NCBI GenBank assembly: GCA_028279685.1
Contig: JANQNG010000065.1
Span: forward strand, 39,877 to 103,876
DNA length: 64,000 nucleotides
Reading direction: 5' to 3'
Source: Candidatus Nanoarchaeia archaeon
Lineage (GTDB): Archaea > Nanobdellota > Nanobdellia > Woesearchaeales > SKIA01
Below, in pieces: positions 8,172 to 16,100 of the stretch. The notes below the pieces were generated by a model. It did not search any database. It was not told the DNA's origin and saw nothing but the letters and a program-made list of their open reading frames with translations. Both the position numbers and the translations under genes were made by a program. Every line of letters starts with the position of its first letter. Within the stretch, counting starts at the first letter, position 1.

Positions 8172-9293
8172 ATGGCTAATTTGATATCAAAAACATTAGC
8201 TGAAGAGCCTATCAAAATACCTGAGAGTCCTTTCTGGGCTGTATTTAAGAGATTCGGTCGCGATGAAGCATTAGCTATGGTTATCAATATTGGTGGTACA
8301 GCATTGATGACTTTAATATCGAGTAATCCTTTGTTGCTTTCCATAGCAGGTCCTATTGTAGAGAAAATAGGATTCTTTCCTGCTCATATCAAGGAAGCAT
8401 GGGATGTTTACAAAACAACCCCTTTAGAAAGAAGGAAAAGCCTTTTTACCTATGTGAAGAAAGCATTCAAAGGAGGTACGACCAGTCTCATCGAAGATAT
8501 TCTCATTCATGATCCTTTCTACATCCTACTTATGTATTTTGGATTGCAAATCTATGCAGGAACTCCTGCATGGCTTCTATCTGCAGCAAGTTTTGTGTTA
8601 GCAGTCATTGCTGTTTCTGGATTAGAAGTTGGTTGGACGGAACTACAGTTCTTCCTCTTCAAGAAAAGGTTATTCAAGAAAGGATTTGAAGGAGAAAAAT
8701 ATTATGAGGCTCGCTTCCTTATTAGCGCAAAAAAGAAGCCACAGGAAGTCTTGAAAAAATTGGCTAAAGTATTCAAGCTAGGCAACATGACTACTTTAGA
8801 CTATCAGGATACTTACTATGAAAACAAACTCTCTGATTTTTCAGGCAGAACACCAAAACTCAGACTACGCTACAGAACATCAAGAAAGAAAACGTTTATG
8901 CAAACTGCACAAATTACCTATACGAGAGCATACCAGTTAGCTAAAGGAACACTTGAACAACACAGATTCTTTCCTATTAATAAAGAGAAGTTATATTTTA
9001 TGCTCGATCAAAAAATGCCAAAATCAATACAGGAAATTAAAGATAAAAAAGTCAGGGTTTTTTTGAAAAAATCATTAGATGATGAAACTCCAAAAAAAGT
9101 GAACTTCAGTCGCACCGTAGCACATAACGATGAACTGCTTATTTCAGTCGACAAAATAATAAGCAACAGACCTTTTTATTTGATGGAACTCAAAGTCTAT
9201 AAAAATACTGATCTTCTGAAAGAAGTTATGCGTCATGTTATGCGAGAATACCCTGTTGTGCAAATAACACATGGAAAACACGATATTGTCTAG
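8172..9293 (+). CDS. Membrane protein with C-terminal CYTH/triphosphate-tunnel-like domain
   Basis: From the ATG at 8172 the protein has 373 residues. The N-terminal third has hydrophobic segments (MVINIGGTALMTLISS; FYILLMYFGLQIYAG; WLLSAASFVLAVIAVSG). The C-terminal 190 residues form a strand-rich domain: YYEARFLI, LDYQDTYYENK, KLRLRYRT, QITYTRAYQL, NFSRTVAHNDELLISVDKI and LMELKVYKN. Alternating charged strands, an E-x-R/K opening strand and a closing ELKVY strand recall CYTH/VTC triphosphate-tunnel enzymes, but metal-binding ExExK is incomplete, so enzymatic activity is uncertain. Start 8172 fits a TTTTAAAC box 27 nt upstream; a start at 8121 would sit on a TATA box. The stop overlaps convergent traB. 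Confidence 0.6.
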   Translation: MANLISKTLAEEPIKIPESPFWAVFKRFGRDEALAMVINIGGTALMTLISSNPLLLSIAGPIVEKIGFFPAHIKEAWDVYKTTPLERRKSLFTYVKKAFKGGTTSLIEDILIHDPFYILLMYFGLQIYAGTPAWLLSAASFVLAVIAVSGLEVGWTELQFFLFKKRLFKKGFEGEKYYEARFLISAKKKPQEVLKKLAKVFKLGNMTTLDYQDTYYENKLSDFSGRTPKLRLRYRTSRKKTFMQTAQITYTRAYQLAKGTLEQHRFFPINKEKLYFMLDQKMPKSIQEIKDKKVRVFLKKSLDDETPKKVNFSRTVAHNDELLISVDKIISNRPFYLMELKVYKNTDLLKEVMRHVMREYPVVQITHGKHDIV

Positions 9294-9955
9294 ACAAATT
9301 CAGCATTTTTCAATAATTGTTCTATCCTTCTTCTATGTCCTTCACCAACAACAACCAGTATTTTTTCATTAGGATGCTTCTCTTTGATTTTTCGCAACGC
9401 TTTTGCCATAATCCTGTTTCTCCCTTCGACTAACGCGTAGTATGTTTTAGGATATCTTTTTTCAAAGAACTTCAAAATAGGTCTGATTTCTTTTTCAGAA
9501 GGAACTTTTCTGAGATTAAAGTTCACTCTGAATTGTAGCTCTTTCACAAACGGGCTCCGCACCATATCCCAAAGAAATCTCCATATTTCCCTACTTAATG
9601 CTTTTGTCATTTTTCTTAGTGTAATTTGCACAGGCTGATCTATTAATATCACTTTTTTCTTGTGTTGCATAGCTAGTTCAAATCCTTTCTTCATATCAGA
9701 GCCAGGCATCACTCCAACAATATTACCTAATCTTTTCTGGACAAATCTGGCAAGTAACGCAAACAAAAATCCTAAAGTGCCAACATAGAAAATCATTCTC
9801 CAAGATACTCTTGATTCTCCTTTCAACAATGCAGCTAGTCTTCCTTTGTCCAATTCTAGGCAAATGATGTCTGGATTAACTTTACGAAACGTGCTCTCAA
9901 TCTTCTGGATTGATTCTGCTGCGATGTGTGATGTGCCTAGTATAGTTATGCTCAT
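9290..9955 (-). CDS. TraB/PrgY family protein
   Basis: A 221-residue protein with the TraB family signature: GTSHIAAES at the N-terminus, IICLELDKGRL, and the C-terminal VVGEGHRRRIEQLL. These conserved Gly-His, Glu and Arg positions are shared with the Tiki/TraB/EreA/ChaN superfamily of putative metalloproteases. It is shorter than full-length TraB proteins and has one hydrophobic segment (MIFYVGTLGFLFALLA, near residue 55) rather than the usual C-terminal membrane helices. CTTAAAAGAG about 27 nt before the ATG fits a leaderless start. Confidence 0.83.
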   Translation of the reverse strand: MSITILGTSHIAAESIQKIESTFRKVNPDIICLELDKGRLAALLKGESRVSWRMIFYVGTLGFLFALLARFVQKRLGNIVGVMPGSDMKKGFELAMQHKKKVILIDQPVQITLRKMTKALSREIWRFLWDMVRSPFVKELQFRVNFNLRKVPSEKEIRPILKFFEKRYPKTYYALVEGRNRIMAKALRKIKEKHPNEKILVVVGEGHRRRIEQLLKNAEFV

Positions 9956-10008
9956 AATGTTAAGAAATCATGCTCTTTTAAGAATATTATGAAAAGAAAA
10001 GAAAAAAA

Positions 10009-10557
10009 TTAGAACGTTGCAATCTTGTCGAAGTGCTCTATTATGAACTGAGAAATAGAGAAATACGCTGCAACAAACAATGCCATATAGGTAATGCATA
10101 ATGCCACAATCACCATCAACAGATCTTCCTTATAGAGAATCATCCCGAGCTTCAATACCATACCATGCGATATGATCAATGCTACGGTGAGAACAATACC
10201 ACCTAAAATACTGCCTATTGATGGAATAAGCCAGAGTATTGATGCTATCAAAAAGCCGAATGCTCCGAAAAAATATCCATAAGTTAATGCAGTCAATGCA
10301 GCAATAAAATCTTTCTTCCCTGTAAGAATTTTAAACGATATTTTAAGCAAAAATGCCATAAATAGCGTTGCTACAAAGAATAAGATAATCATCAATAGCG
10401 CAGTCAAAAAACCTTCTCCTGAATAATTTCTCAGCATCAGCAATGATGCCACAGCCATCACAACAGAACCAAGCAACAATGTCAGTATGGTGTTTTTAAG
10501 AGACTTCTTTTTCGCAATAGCAATTGCTCCCAATGGATCAAACAACAAATGGAACAT
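10009..10557 (-). CDS. Yip1-like multi-pass membrane protein
   Basis: From the ATG at 10557 the protein has 182 residues with five hydrophobic segments. A short N-terminal amphipathic part (FHLLFDPLGAIAIAKKKS) precedes them, as in archaeal Yip1-domain proteins where PxxxF is followed by a five-helix core. The middle loop FKILTGKKDFIAALTALTYGY resembles the conserved Yip1 loop (GGxGxFxxxLxxxxY). GGGGGTGA at about 10565-10572 lies 7 nt from this ATG and is a strong Shine-Dalgarno site, so this start is chosen over the GTG at 10563. A TATA-like TTTTTATAT lies about 40 nt upstream, so this gene has a short leader, unlike most genes here. Confidence 0.72.
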   Translation of the reverse strand: MFHLLFDPLGAIAIAKKKSLKNTILTLLLGSVVMAVASLLMLRNYSGEGFLTALLMIILFFVATLFMAFLLKISFKILTGKKDFIAALTALTYGYFFGAFGFLIASILWLIPSIGSILGGIVLTVALIISHGMVLKLGMILYKEDLLMVIVALCITYMALFVAAYFSISQFIIEHFDKIATF

Positions 10558-10628
10558 AATCACTTCACCCCCTTATACTATTCCCAGAAGTCATCATATA
10601 AAAAAGTACTTAATTTGATTTCATAAAG

Positions 10629-10669
10629 CCCAAGGAAAATCCTCGGTAGGACACCGAGGCTTCCAAGGG
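10629..10669. other. Imperfect hairpin between the TrmB-like and Yip1-like genes
   Basis: CCTCGGT-AGGAC-ACCGAGG (10641-10659) is a perfect 7-bp stem. It is enclosed by CCCAAGGA (10629-10636) and TCCAAGGG (10662-10669), which pair apart from two A-A mismatches. It lies in a 130-bp gap downstream of the TrmB-like gene and upstream of the Yip1-like gene, both on the minus strand. It could be a transcription terminator, an operator or a small RNA; no T-run follows directly. Confidence 0.4.
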
Positions 10670-10693
10670 AAAAAGAGGTGAGTTAAAAAAGCT

Positions 10694-11491
10694 TCAGTGT
10701 TTGAGGGTCTTCATATTCTTCCAAGCCATGTTAAAGAGTTCTCTTAACGTGGATGCGAAGAAAGGTGTATTGACCCAAACGCCGACATCAAAACTAGGAT
10801 GGATGTCTGTGTCATCATTGATCATAAACAAGATCTCCTTGCCGTCAACAATACAGAATCTTGCCTTGATTTTATTGTCTGTTCGAATGTCAGCTAATTT
10901 CAAAAGCTTATCATCGAATTTTGCGCTTTCTTGTGTTACTATTTTGATATTGACTCCTCTATCAGCTGCTTTCTTTAAACTTCTTGAAAGAAATTCCGTT
11001 TTTCGTGTAAATCCTTCTGCAGTCGTCATTAAGACTATTTCTTTTTCTGCTTCTCGGATCATCAAATCCATCTGCGAATATGCATTGTTTCTATCTCTGA
11101 AGCTTCCTGAAACATCAGTAGGCTCAATTAATTCAACGCCTTTTGAATGTAAAAGATTGAGTTCTGTCAAGACTTCTGAACTTTTAAGCTCTTCCATTAA
11201 TTTCGCTCTTTGTTCTGCTTCGTCTGAAATATTCTTCTTAACTCGCTCAAGCACCTCTTCAGGAGGAATAGCCACATATTTGATTGGCTTGCCGAGTTTC
11301 ATAATGATAAAGCCTTTCTTTTCAAGGCTCTCAAGAACATCATATGATCGTGAACGCGGTACGTTTGCGATGTCGGACAACTCGCCCGCTGAGCTTACTC
11401 CTCTTGATAAAAGAGCTGTCCAAATCTTTGCTTCATAGCTGTTTAGACCAAATTCTTTGAGTTTTTTTACGAATTGATTATCCACAATCAT
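10694..11491 (-). CDS. TrmB-family transcriptional regulator
   Basis: A 265-residue regulator. An N-terminal winged helix-turn-helix (FGLNSYEAKIWTALLSRG; LSDIANVPRSRSYDVLESLE; KKGFIIMKLGKPIKYVAIPP) is followed by a linker helix (residues about 80-115) and a C-terminal PLD-like domain (IVLMTTAEGFTRKTEFLSRS; ARFCIVDGKEILFMINDD). TrmB-type proteins bind sugars or other effectors and repress or activate transport and metabolic genes. The ATG at 11491 is preferred over 11524 because GTGGTGG lies 4-6 nt upstream. An inverted repeat overlaps that ribosome-binding site, suggesting autoregulation. The gene is divergent from the C-x11-C membrane protein. Confidence 0.85.
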   Translation of the reverse strand: MIVDNQFVKKLKEFGLNSYEAKIWTALLSRGVSSAGELSDIANVPRSRSYDVLESLEKKGFIIMKLGKPIKYVAIPPEEVLERVKKNISDEAEQRAKLMEELKSSEVLTELNLLHSKGVELIEPTDVSGSFRDRNNAYSQMDLMIREAEKEIVLMTTAEGFTRKTEFLSRSLKKAADRGVNIKIVTQESAKFDDKLLKLADIRTDNKIKARFCIVDGKEILFMINDDTDIHPSFDVGVWVNTPFFASTLRELFNMAWKNMKTLKH

Positions 11492-11495
11492 TTTT

Positions 11496-11512
11496 CCACC
11501 ACTGTGTTGTGG
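11496..11512. promoter_or_regulatory. Inverted repeat overlapping the TrmB-like ribosome-binding site
   Basis: CCACCAC-TGT-GTTGTGG has 7-bp arms with one mismatch. On the minus strand it spans the Shine-Dalgarno sequence of the TrmB-like gene, just downstream of TTTATAAATA. The position suits a repressor blocking transcription start. That the TrmB-like protein binds it is inferred. Confidence 0.4.
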
Positions 11513-11635
11513 AGAATTATACATTATTTATAAATCTTTTGATTATGTATTCATTTTTAAGTGATAAATAATGTGTTCTTCTTACGATAATATTTATAAA
11601 TAAGTTCCTCTAAAATTGGCTTGAGAGGTGGTTTT

Positions 11636-12241
11636 TTGGCTTACAAAGAGCTTTCCAATTTTGTCTTGAAGGAAATGAGAAAGGGATTTGATGAAAAAGA
11701 AATCAGGAGTGCGTTGCTTGAAAAAAAACACGATCCCGAGCATGTTGATCATGCTATAGAACATGCTTCTTTACACCACCAGCACGAGAAAATAGCCATG
11801 TTTTCAGGAGTTGCTATTGTGTTTATCGCTGCAGTAATCGCTGCTCTCGTCGGAAGTTCTTGGCTTTTTAGTGGAGACAACAGCATGTCCAATGTGAGCG
11901 GCATAGCACTCAAAACACCAGATCCTGAAACGATTTGCAGCAAATATACCTCTCTTGCAAAAAAAACCTTTTGTGAACAAACATTGAAGCGATCTTCTTC
12001 CACCATCAAGCAAGAAATAATATTTGAGGAAACTGTGAAAAAAGCGACCTTATCTGGTGACAAAAGCCTCTGTGAGGCTATTGAAGACACTGCAAGAAAA
12101 GAGTTTTGTCTCAAAACTGCAGAAGAGGAAGAAATCGATAAAACTCTTGAAAATGCCATCTTATCAGGAGAACAATCAGCCTGTAGCGAAATCCAGAATG
12201 TAGCTAAAAAGGCTTTCTGCTTACAAGTTCTAGGAAACTAA
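11636..12241 (+). CDS. Single-pass membrane protein with three C-x11-C helical hairpins
   Basis: A 201-residue protein read from the TTG at 11636, which has GAGGTGG 4 nt upstream; the TTG at 11621 would overlap that site. The N-terminal 50 residues are a charged cytoplasmic helical domain (ELSNFVLKEMRKGFDEKEIR). One membrane helix follows (AMFSGVAIVFIAAVIAALVG). The outer part contains three repeats with exactly 11 residues between cysteines: CSKYTSLAKKTFC, CEAIEDTARKEFC and CSEIQNVAKKAFC. The even spacing suggests disulfide-linked helix hairpins outside the cell. Function unknown. It is divergent from the TrmB-like gene and could be its target. Confidence 0.75.
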   Translation: MAYKELSNFVLKEMRKGFDEKEIRSALLEKKHDPEHVDHAIEHASLHHQHEKIAMFSGVAIVFIAAVIAALVGSSWLFSGDNSMSNVSGIALKTPDPETICSKYTSLAKKTFCEQTLKRSSSTIKQEIIFEETVKKATLSGDKSLCEAIEDTARKEFCLKTAEEEEIDKTLENAILSGEQSACSEIQNVAKKAFCLQVLGN

Positions 12242-12314
12242 CTGCCAAAGAACATTGAATAAAACTCGTTTATCTCCCTATTGCCTCGAACTATCAAATT
12301 CTGTATCCTCAACG

Positions 12315-12349
12315 TTCTCTGAGAGAATTTTGCCTGATTTTCGCAAAAT
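12315..12349. terminator. Two adjacent inverted repeats downstream of the C-x11-C gene
   Basis: TTCTCTGAGAGAA (12315-12327) is a palindrome. Overlapping it, ATTTTGC (12327-12333) pairs perfectly with GCAAAAT (12343-12349). They lie in the gap before the next winged-helix gene and may form a terminator or an operator; no long T-run follows. The rest of the gap holds the TATA box of the next gene (TTTATAAAT near 12396) and TATAGAA/TTCTATA arms at 12360-12377. Confidence 0.3.
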
Positions 12350-12425
12350 ACCCTTCACTATAGAAAAAAATTCTATATACTGAATGACAATTAATTTTAT
12401 AAATCGGAAAAGCCGAAAAAGTCTT

Positions 12426-12755
12426 ATGAAGCGAGGTAGGCCTACCCGGTCAGCAATTAGGCAGAATATGGTAGAAATTCTCTTCCACCTAGGCAGCGCC
12501 TATGGCTATGAAATATATAAAATCTACAAAGAATGCTTTGATCCTGTGACACTGAGAGTGATGTATTATCATTTGAAGAAAGGAATCTCTTTAGGTGAGT
12601 TCAAAAAAGAAGAAGTAAAAGTAGAAAAAGGAAATTATTCTTGGGGTACAACTGTAGAAAAGATCTATTATTCTCTAGGGCCTTCTGCAAAAGCACAAGG
12701 AAGCGAACAAATAAAAGAAGCTGTGGAAAAATATAAGCAGAAAAAGAGTGATTAA
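12426..12755 (+). CDS. PadR-like winged-helix protein
   Basis: A 109-residue protein beginning MKRGRPTRSAIRQNMVEIL. The pattern LGSAYGYEIYKIYKE, then VTLRVMYYHLKKGISLGEF (recognition helix), then a wing with KIYYSLGPSA is a PadR/MarR-like winged helix found, from memory, as a stand-alone protein in many small archaeal genomes. The frame is open from 12384, but TTTATAAAT lies inside that extension and 28 nt before the ATG at 12426, so the shorter leaderless form is preferred. The basic N-terminus (KRGRP) resembles an AT-hook-like minor-groove contact. Confidence 0.8.
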   Translation: MKRGRPTRSAIRQNMVEILFHLGSAYGYEIYKIYKECFDPVTLRVMYYHLKKGISLGEFKKEEVKVEKGNYSWGTTVEKIYYSLGPSAKAQGSEQIKEAVEKYKQKKSD

Positions 12756-12825
12756 TATGGCTTTTTCTGGAAGTTGGAAATAAAAAGCAAAAGATAAATT
12801 CATCTATAAATTCAAACCGATGAAA

Positions 12826-13191
12826 TTAACTGATGTTCCTAAAAAAAGAAGTGTTGTTCTCTAACTCTTTGGCATCATATAGAAAAATAGGTTCTCTGAG
12901 TTCAAACATGTTATTGACTGGAGGTGGAATTGTCCAGTTATTTTTTACCATAGGCACTATTTTTTTCACAGAATAAGATAGTAATCTAGCAGCCACAAAT
13001 CCTACATATAATTTAGCACCCATAGAAGATGCTATGTTATAACTTTCCGCAGTCCAAGGGCCTTTCATGAATGCAAAAGAGGGAAAAAACGATATTAATG
13101 ACAAACTTGTAAAATATGCTGCTTCCCAAAAGATTTTTTTGCCTATTTTCACGCTATAATGCATAAAATCGTCTAATGTATACTTCTTCAT
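12826..13191 (-). CDS. Small membrane protein at the end of the replication operon
   Basis: A 121-residue protein with two hydrophobic segments (about residues 20-45, FWEAAYFTSLSLISFFPSFAF, and 55-72, AKLYVGFVAARLLSY). A soluble C-terminal tail follows (NNWTIPPPVNNMFELREPIF). Its ATG directly abuts the DP2 stop codon (TAA then ATG), so it is co-transcribed and probably translationally coupled. The family is not recognised. A role in anchoring replication to the membrane is conceivable but only guilt by association. Confidence 0.7.
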   Translation of the reverse strand: MKKYTLDDFMHYSVKIGKKIFWEAAYFTSLSLISFFPSFAFMKGPWTAESYNIASSMGAKLYVGFVAARLLSYSVKKIVPMVKNNWTIPPPVNNMFELREPIFLYDAKELENNTSFFRNIS

Positions 13192-16100
13192 TTAAAACCA
13201 CTTCGCCATGCTTTCTTGCTTTTCTGGATCTCTTCCAAATACCTGATCTACTCTTTCCTGTAATAAATTCAATGCTTCAGTAAGATATGATCCTACGCTG
13301 TATTTCTTTGCTAAATCTATACTTGGTTGAAGATATTTTATGATGCTTCCTTGACTTATGGTAAAAATCAGTTTGCCACCACACTTTGTGCAGTGTCCTC
13401 TGAGAGGAACTCTTCTATATTTGGCATTGCAGCCAACACAACGTAATTGTTGAGTTGAAAATTTCCTTAAGTTACCCATAGTATCTCGTATAAAATGCTT
13501 CTGAATGATTAGCTTTGCAACACCACCTTCATCGACAGCATCAATTTGTTCAGCAACTTCCATTTGTGCAGCTATTTTCTCTGGAACACTTGGCAATATC
13601 TTATAAGCGCTGCATTGCACCCCTCTGTTGATATCATCAGTATCATGAGTAAATCCTAACCCTTCAAATTGTGCAGACTCCCCAAGCACATCCCCGACGA
13701 TATGCATTTTGAAATCCCATGGTTTCTTGTATTCAGAACACGCTTCGTAAAACTCCAAAGGATATACCCAAGGAATATCAATATCGAATGCCATATCATC
13801 AACTTCTGAAGGAGTTACCACAGATGTTAATACAAGTGGTGTATCCATAGTGGAACCTCTTGAGCTTGGTAAATACTTTTGAGAAAAATTAAGAAAACAA
13901 TCCATCAACAAAAACATACAAGATTCATCACCGTCGCATTGTTTTGTCAAGATAGAATTTGCAACAATCTCATTTCCGCTCACATTGAGGCAATACGTCT
14001 CTTGTTCAGGAATCTCTTCAATAGATATGATTTCATCATAAACGTAATTTTCATCGAGTTTTTGAGCAATTCTTTTTGCGTTTCTATTCTTTAACAAATA
14101 ATCAAGAATTTTTTTCTTTTTTGAAGATATGAATCCAACATATTTCGCAAATTTTCGCACAAAAATACTTTGTACTATTCCCTTTGTAACAGTAAATCTA
14201 GGAACACTTCTGTTTTTCGACTCATAGAATGCTCTTATTTTTTGTCCAGGATAAGAAGTATATGTGTAATTTTTAACAAAAATACCTATTTGACCAAAAA
14301 CAAAATCCATATCTTTAAGCAACCCTTTACTCACTGTGTCAAATGATACTCTAATATCAGATTTGCTTACAGAGCCATCACCTTCAAAATATCCTGAAAG
14401 TAAGTGACCTAATTTTTCATTTGGTAGGTTTAAGAACAATGATGGTAATCTTTTTTCATAAGCAGAACTGCCACACCCCAATATTTTCGTAAATAAATGA
14501 TAAATAATTCTGCTTGAATACGTTAATCTATCTTCTTTGTTCTCTGTTGTTTTCAGTCCGAATATTATTTTCATGTGTTTTTTCACAAACACTCTTATTT
14601 CTTTGTTTTCTGCAGCTATATACATCTGATAAAGCATGCCTTTGACCTTTCTGGAATATCCTTCAGCAACATAGAGCCCTATCAACTGTAAAAACTCTTT
14701 TGTTAGCATTATTTCAGAAGGTATTTGCACATGATCTCTTTTAGCACTTAAAAAAAGTCTTTTTTTATCTATTTTTATCTTGTCTTCTTCAAGAAACTTA
14801 ACAAAAGAAATAGGAAAAGAGTCTCTGTTATTGAAATTTCTGAAATCTGAAACTTTGAAGTGTTTTTTTGCTTTCTTTTTTATTACATCATAATTATTTA
14901 ATGATTTTAATCCTTTGACCATCACCCACTCTTCTTTTGAGAATAGCTCTATGAGATCTAATCTTTTGATGTTGTTTTTTAGAATTTTAATATTATAAGG
15001 TATTGCTAAAGAATCTCCTATCATTAAGTTTTCAGCGACAACCACTTTTCTTTTTTCTGAGAATTTTATGTGTTTGTGATTTTTTGTGGTTTTTAATACT
15101 CTTCCTAATTTAGTTTTTATTTTCAGCATTGGTTGTGGTGAATGTTTTGTGAAATTATTAACAGAAACTATTTCTTTCCCCGAAAAGGTCTTAATATTCT
15201 TAACTTTCACTTCTTTAGTTCCGTAATCATCAACAACATCCTCTGGATGTAAAGATTCAACAACACTTCCTATTTTTTTAATCTGCCATTTGTCTTTTGC
15301 AAACAAAGGTATGTATGTATTAAAATCAAAACAATCACGCCTCATAGCAGCATGCATATAAGGGTGACAGAAAAAACCTTGTGTCTTCGTGAAGCCTATT
15401 ATTCTAAAAAGCGATCCTGCTGAAGTGTGTGGTGCTAATCCAATAATAAGATGTCCCACTAAATCTTTTTTTGTCTTTAAATCATAGAACTTTTTTCGTT
15501 TGTAAAGCTTCACTAATAATTCGTCAATAAAATTTGCAACTTTGAAAAGGAATTCGTCTGCTGGCTGATCAAGCGCCTCTGGAGAACAAGGCAACAGCAA
15601 ATCTTGCGGTAAAAGCTCAAGCACTTGATTGTCATCTTCAATTTGTTTTCCATGAATATCTTTTTCATATCCTAGCTCCTTGAGCTTTTCTATGCTTGTA
15701 CCTATTTCTTTGGGTTTGAAATGCGTGATAGGAACCTCAGAAGCATCATATCTGCACGTTCCATCTTTATTAACATTAACACCGTGTTTTGCACGAAGAA
15801 TGCCCTTCACAAGATGTTCGCAATAATGTTCCGCATTAGACGTTCCTCTAATACCTTTTACAAGATCTGGTACGATAGCTTCATTAAGTACTTTAACAGC
15901 ATCGTCAAAATAATGTTGGATTGGAAGTCCCATAATTTCGTGCGATGCTTTGTCTTTGCTATATTTCTCGAACTCATCAGATGCAACATCAATAAGTTTA
16001 TCTCCTGTTCTTTCATCCATAGGATAAATAGTGAATGTGTCTGTCTTGGGGTTATAATATTGGTGGAAATCTGCTGTAACTCTCCCAACTTCCAACGCTG

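Noticed and set aside
10701..11438. 245-residue frame antisense to the TrmB-like gene
   Set aside because: The opposite frame has clear winged-helix and PLD-like features; this one is Ser/Leu-rich with no recognisable domain.
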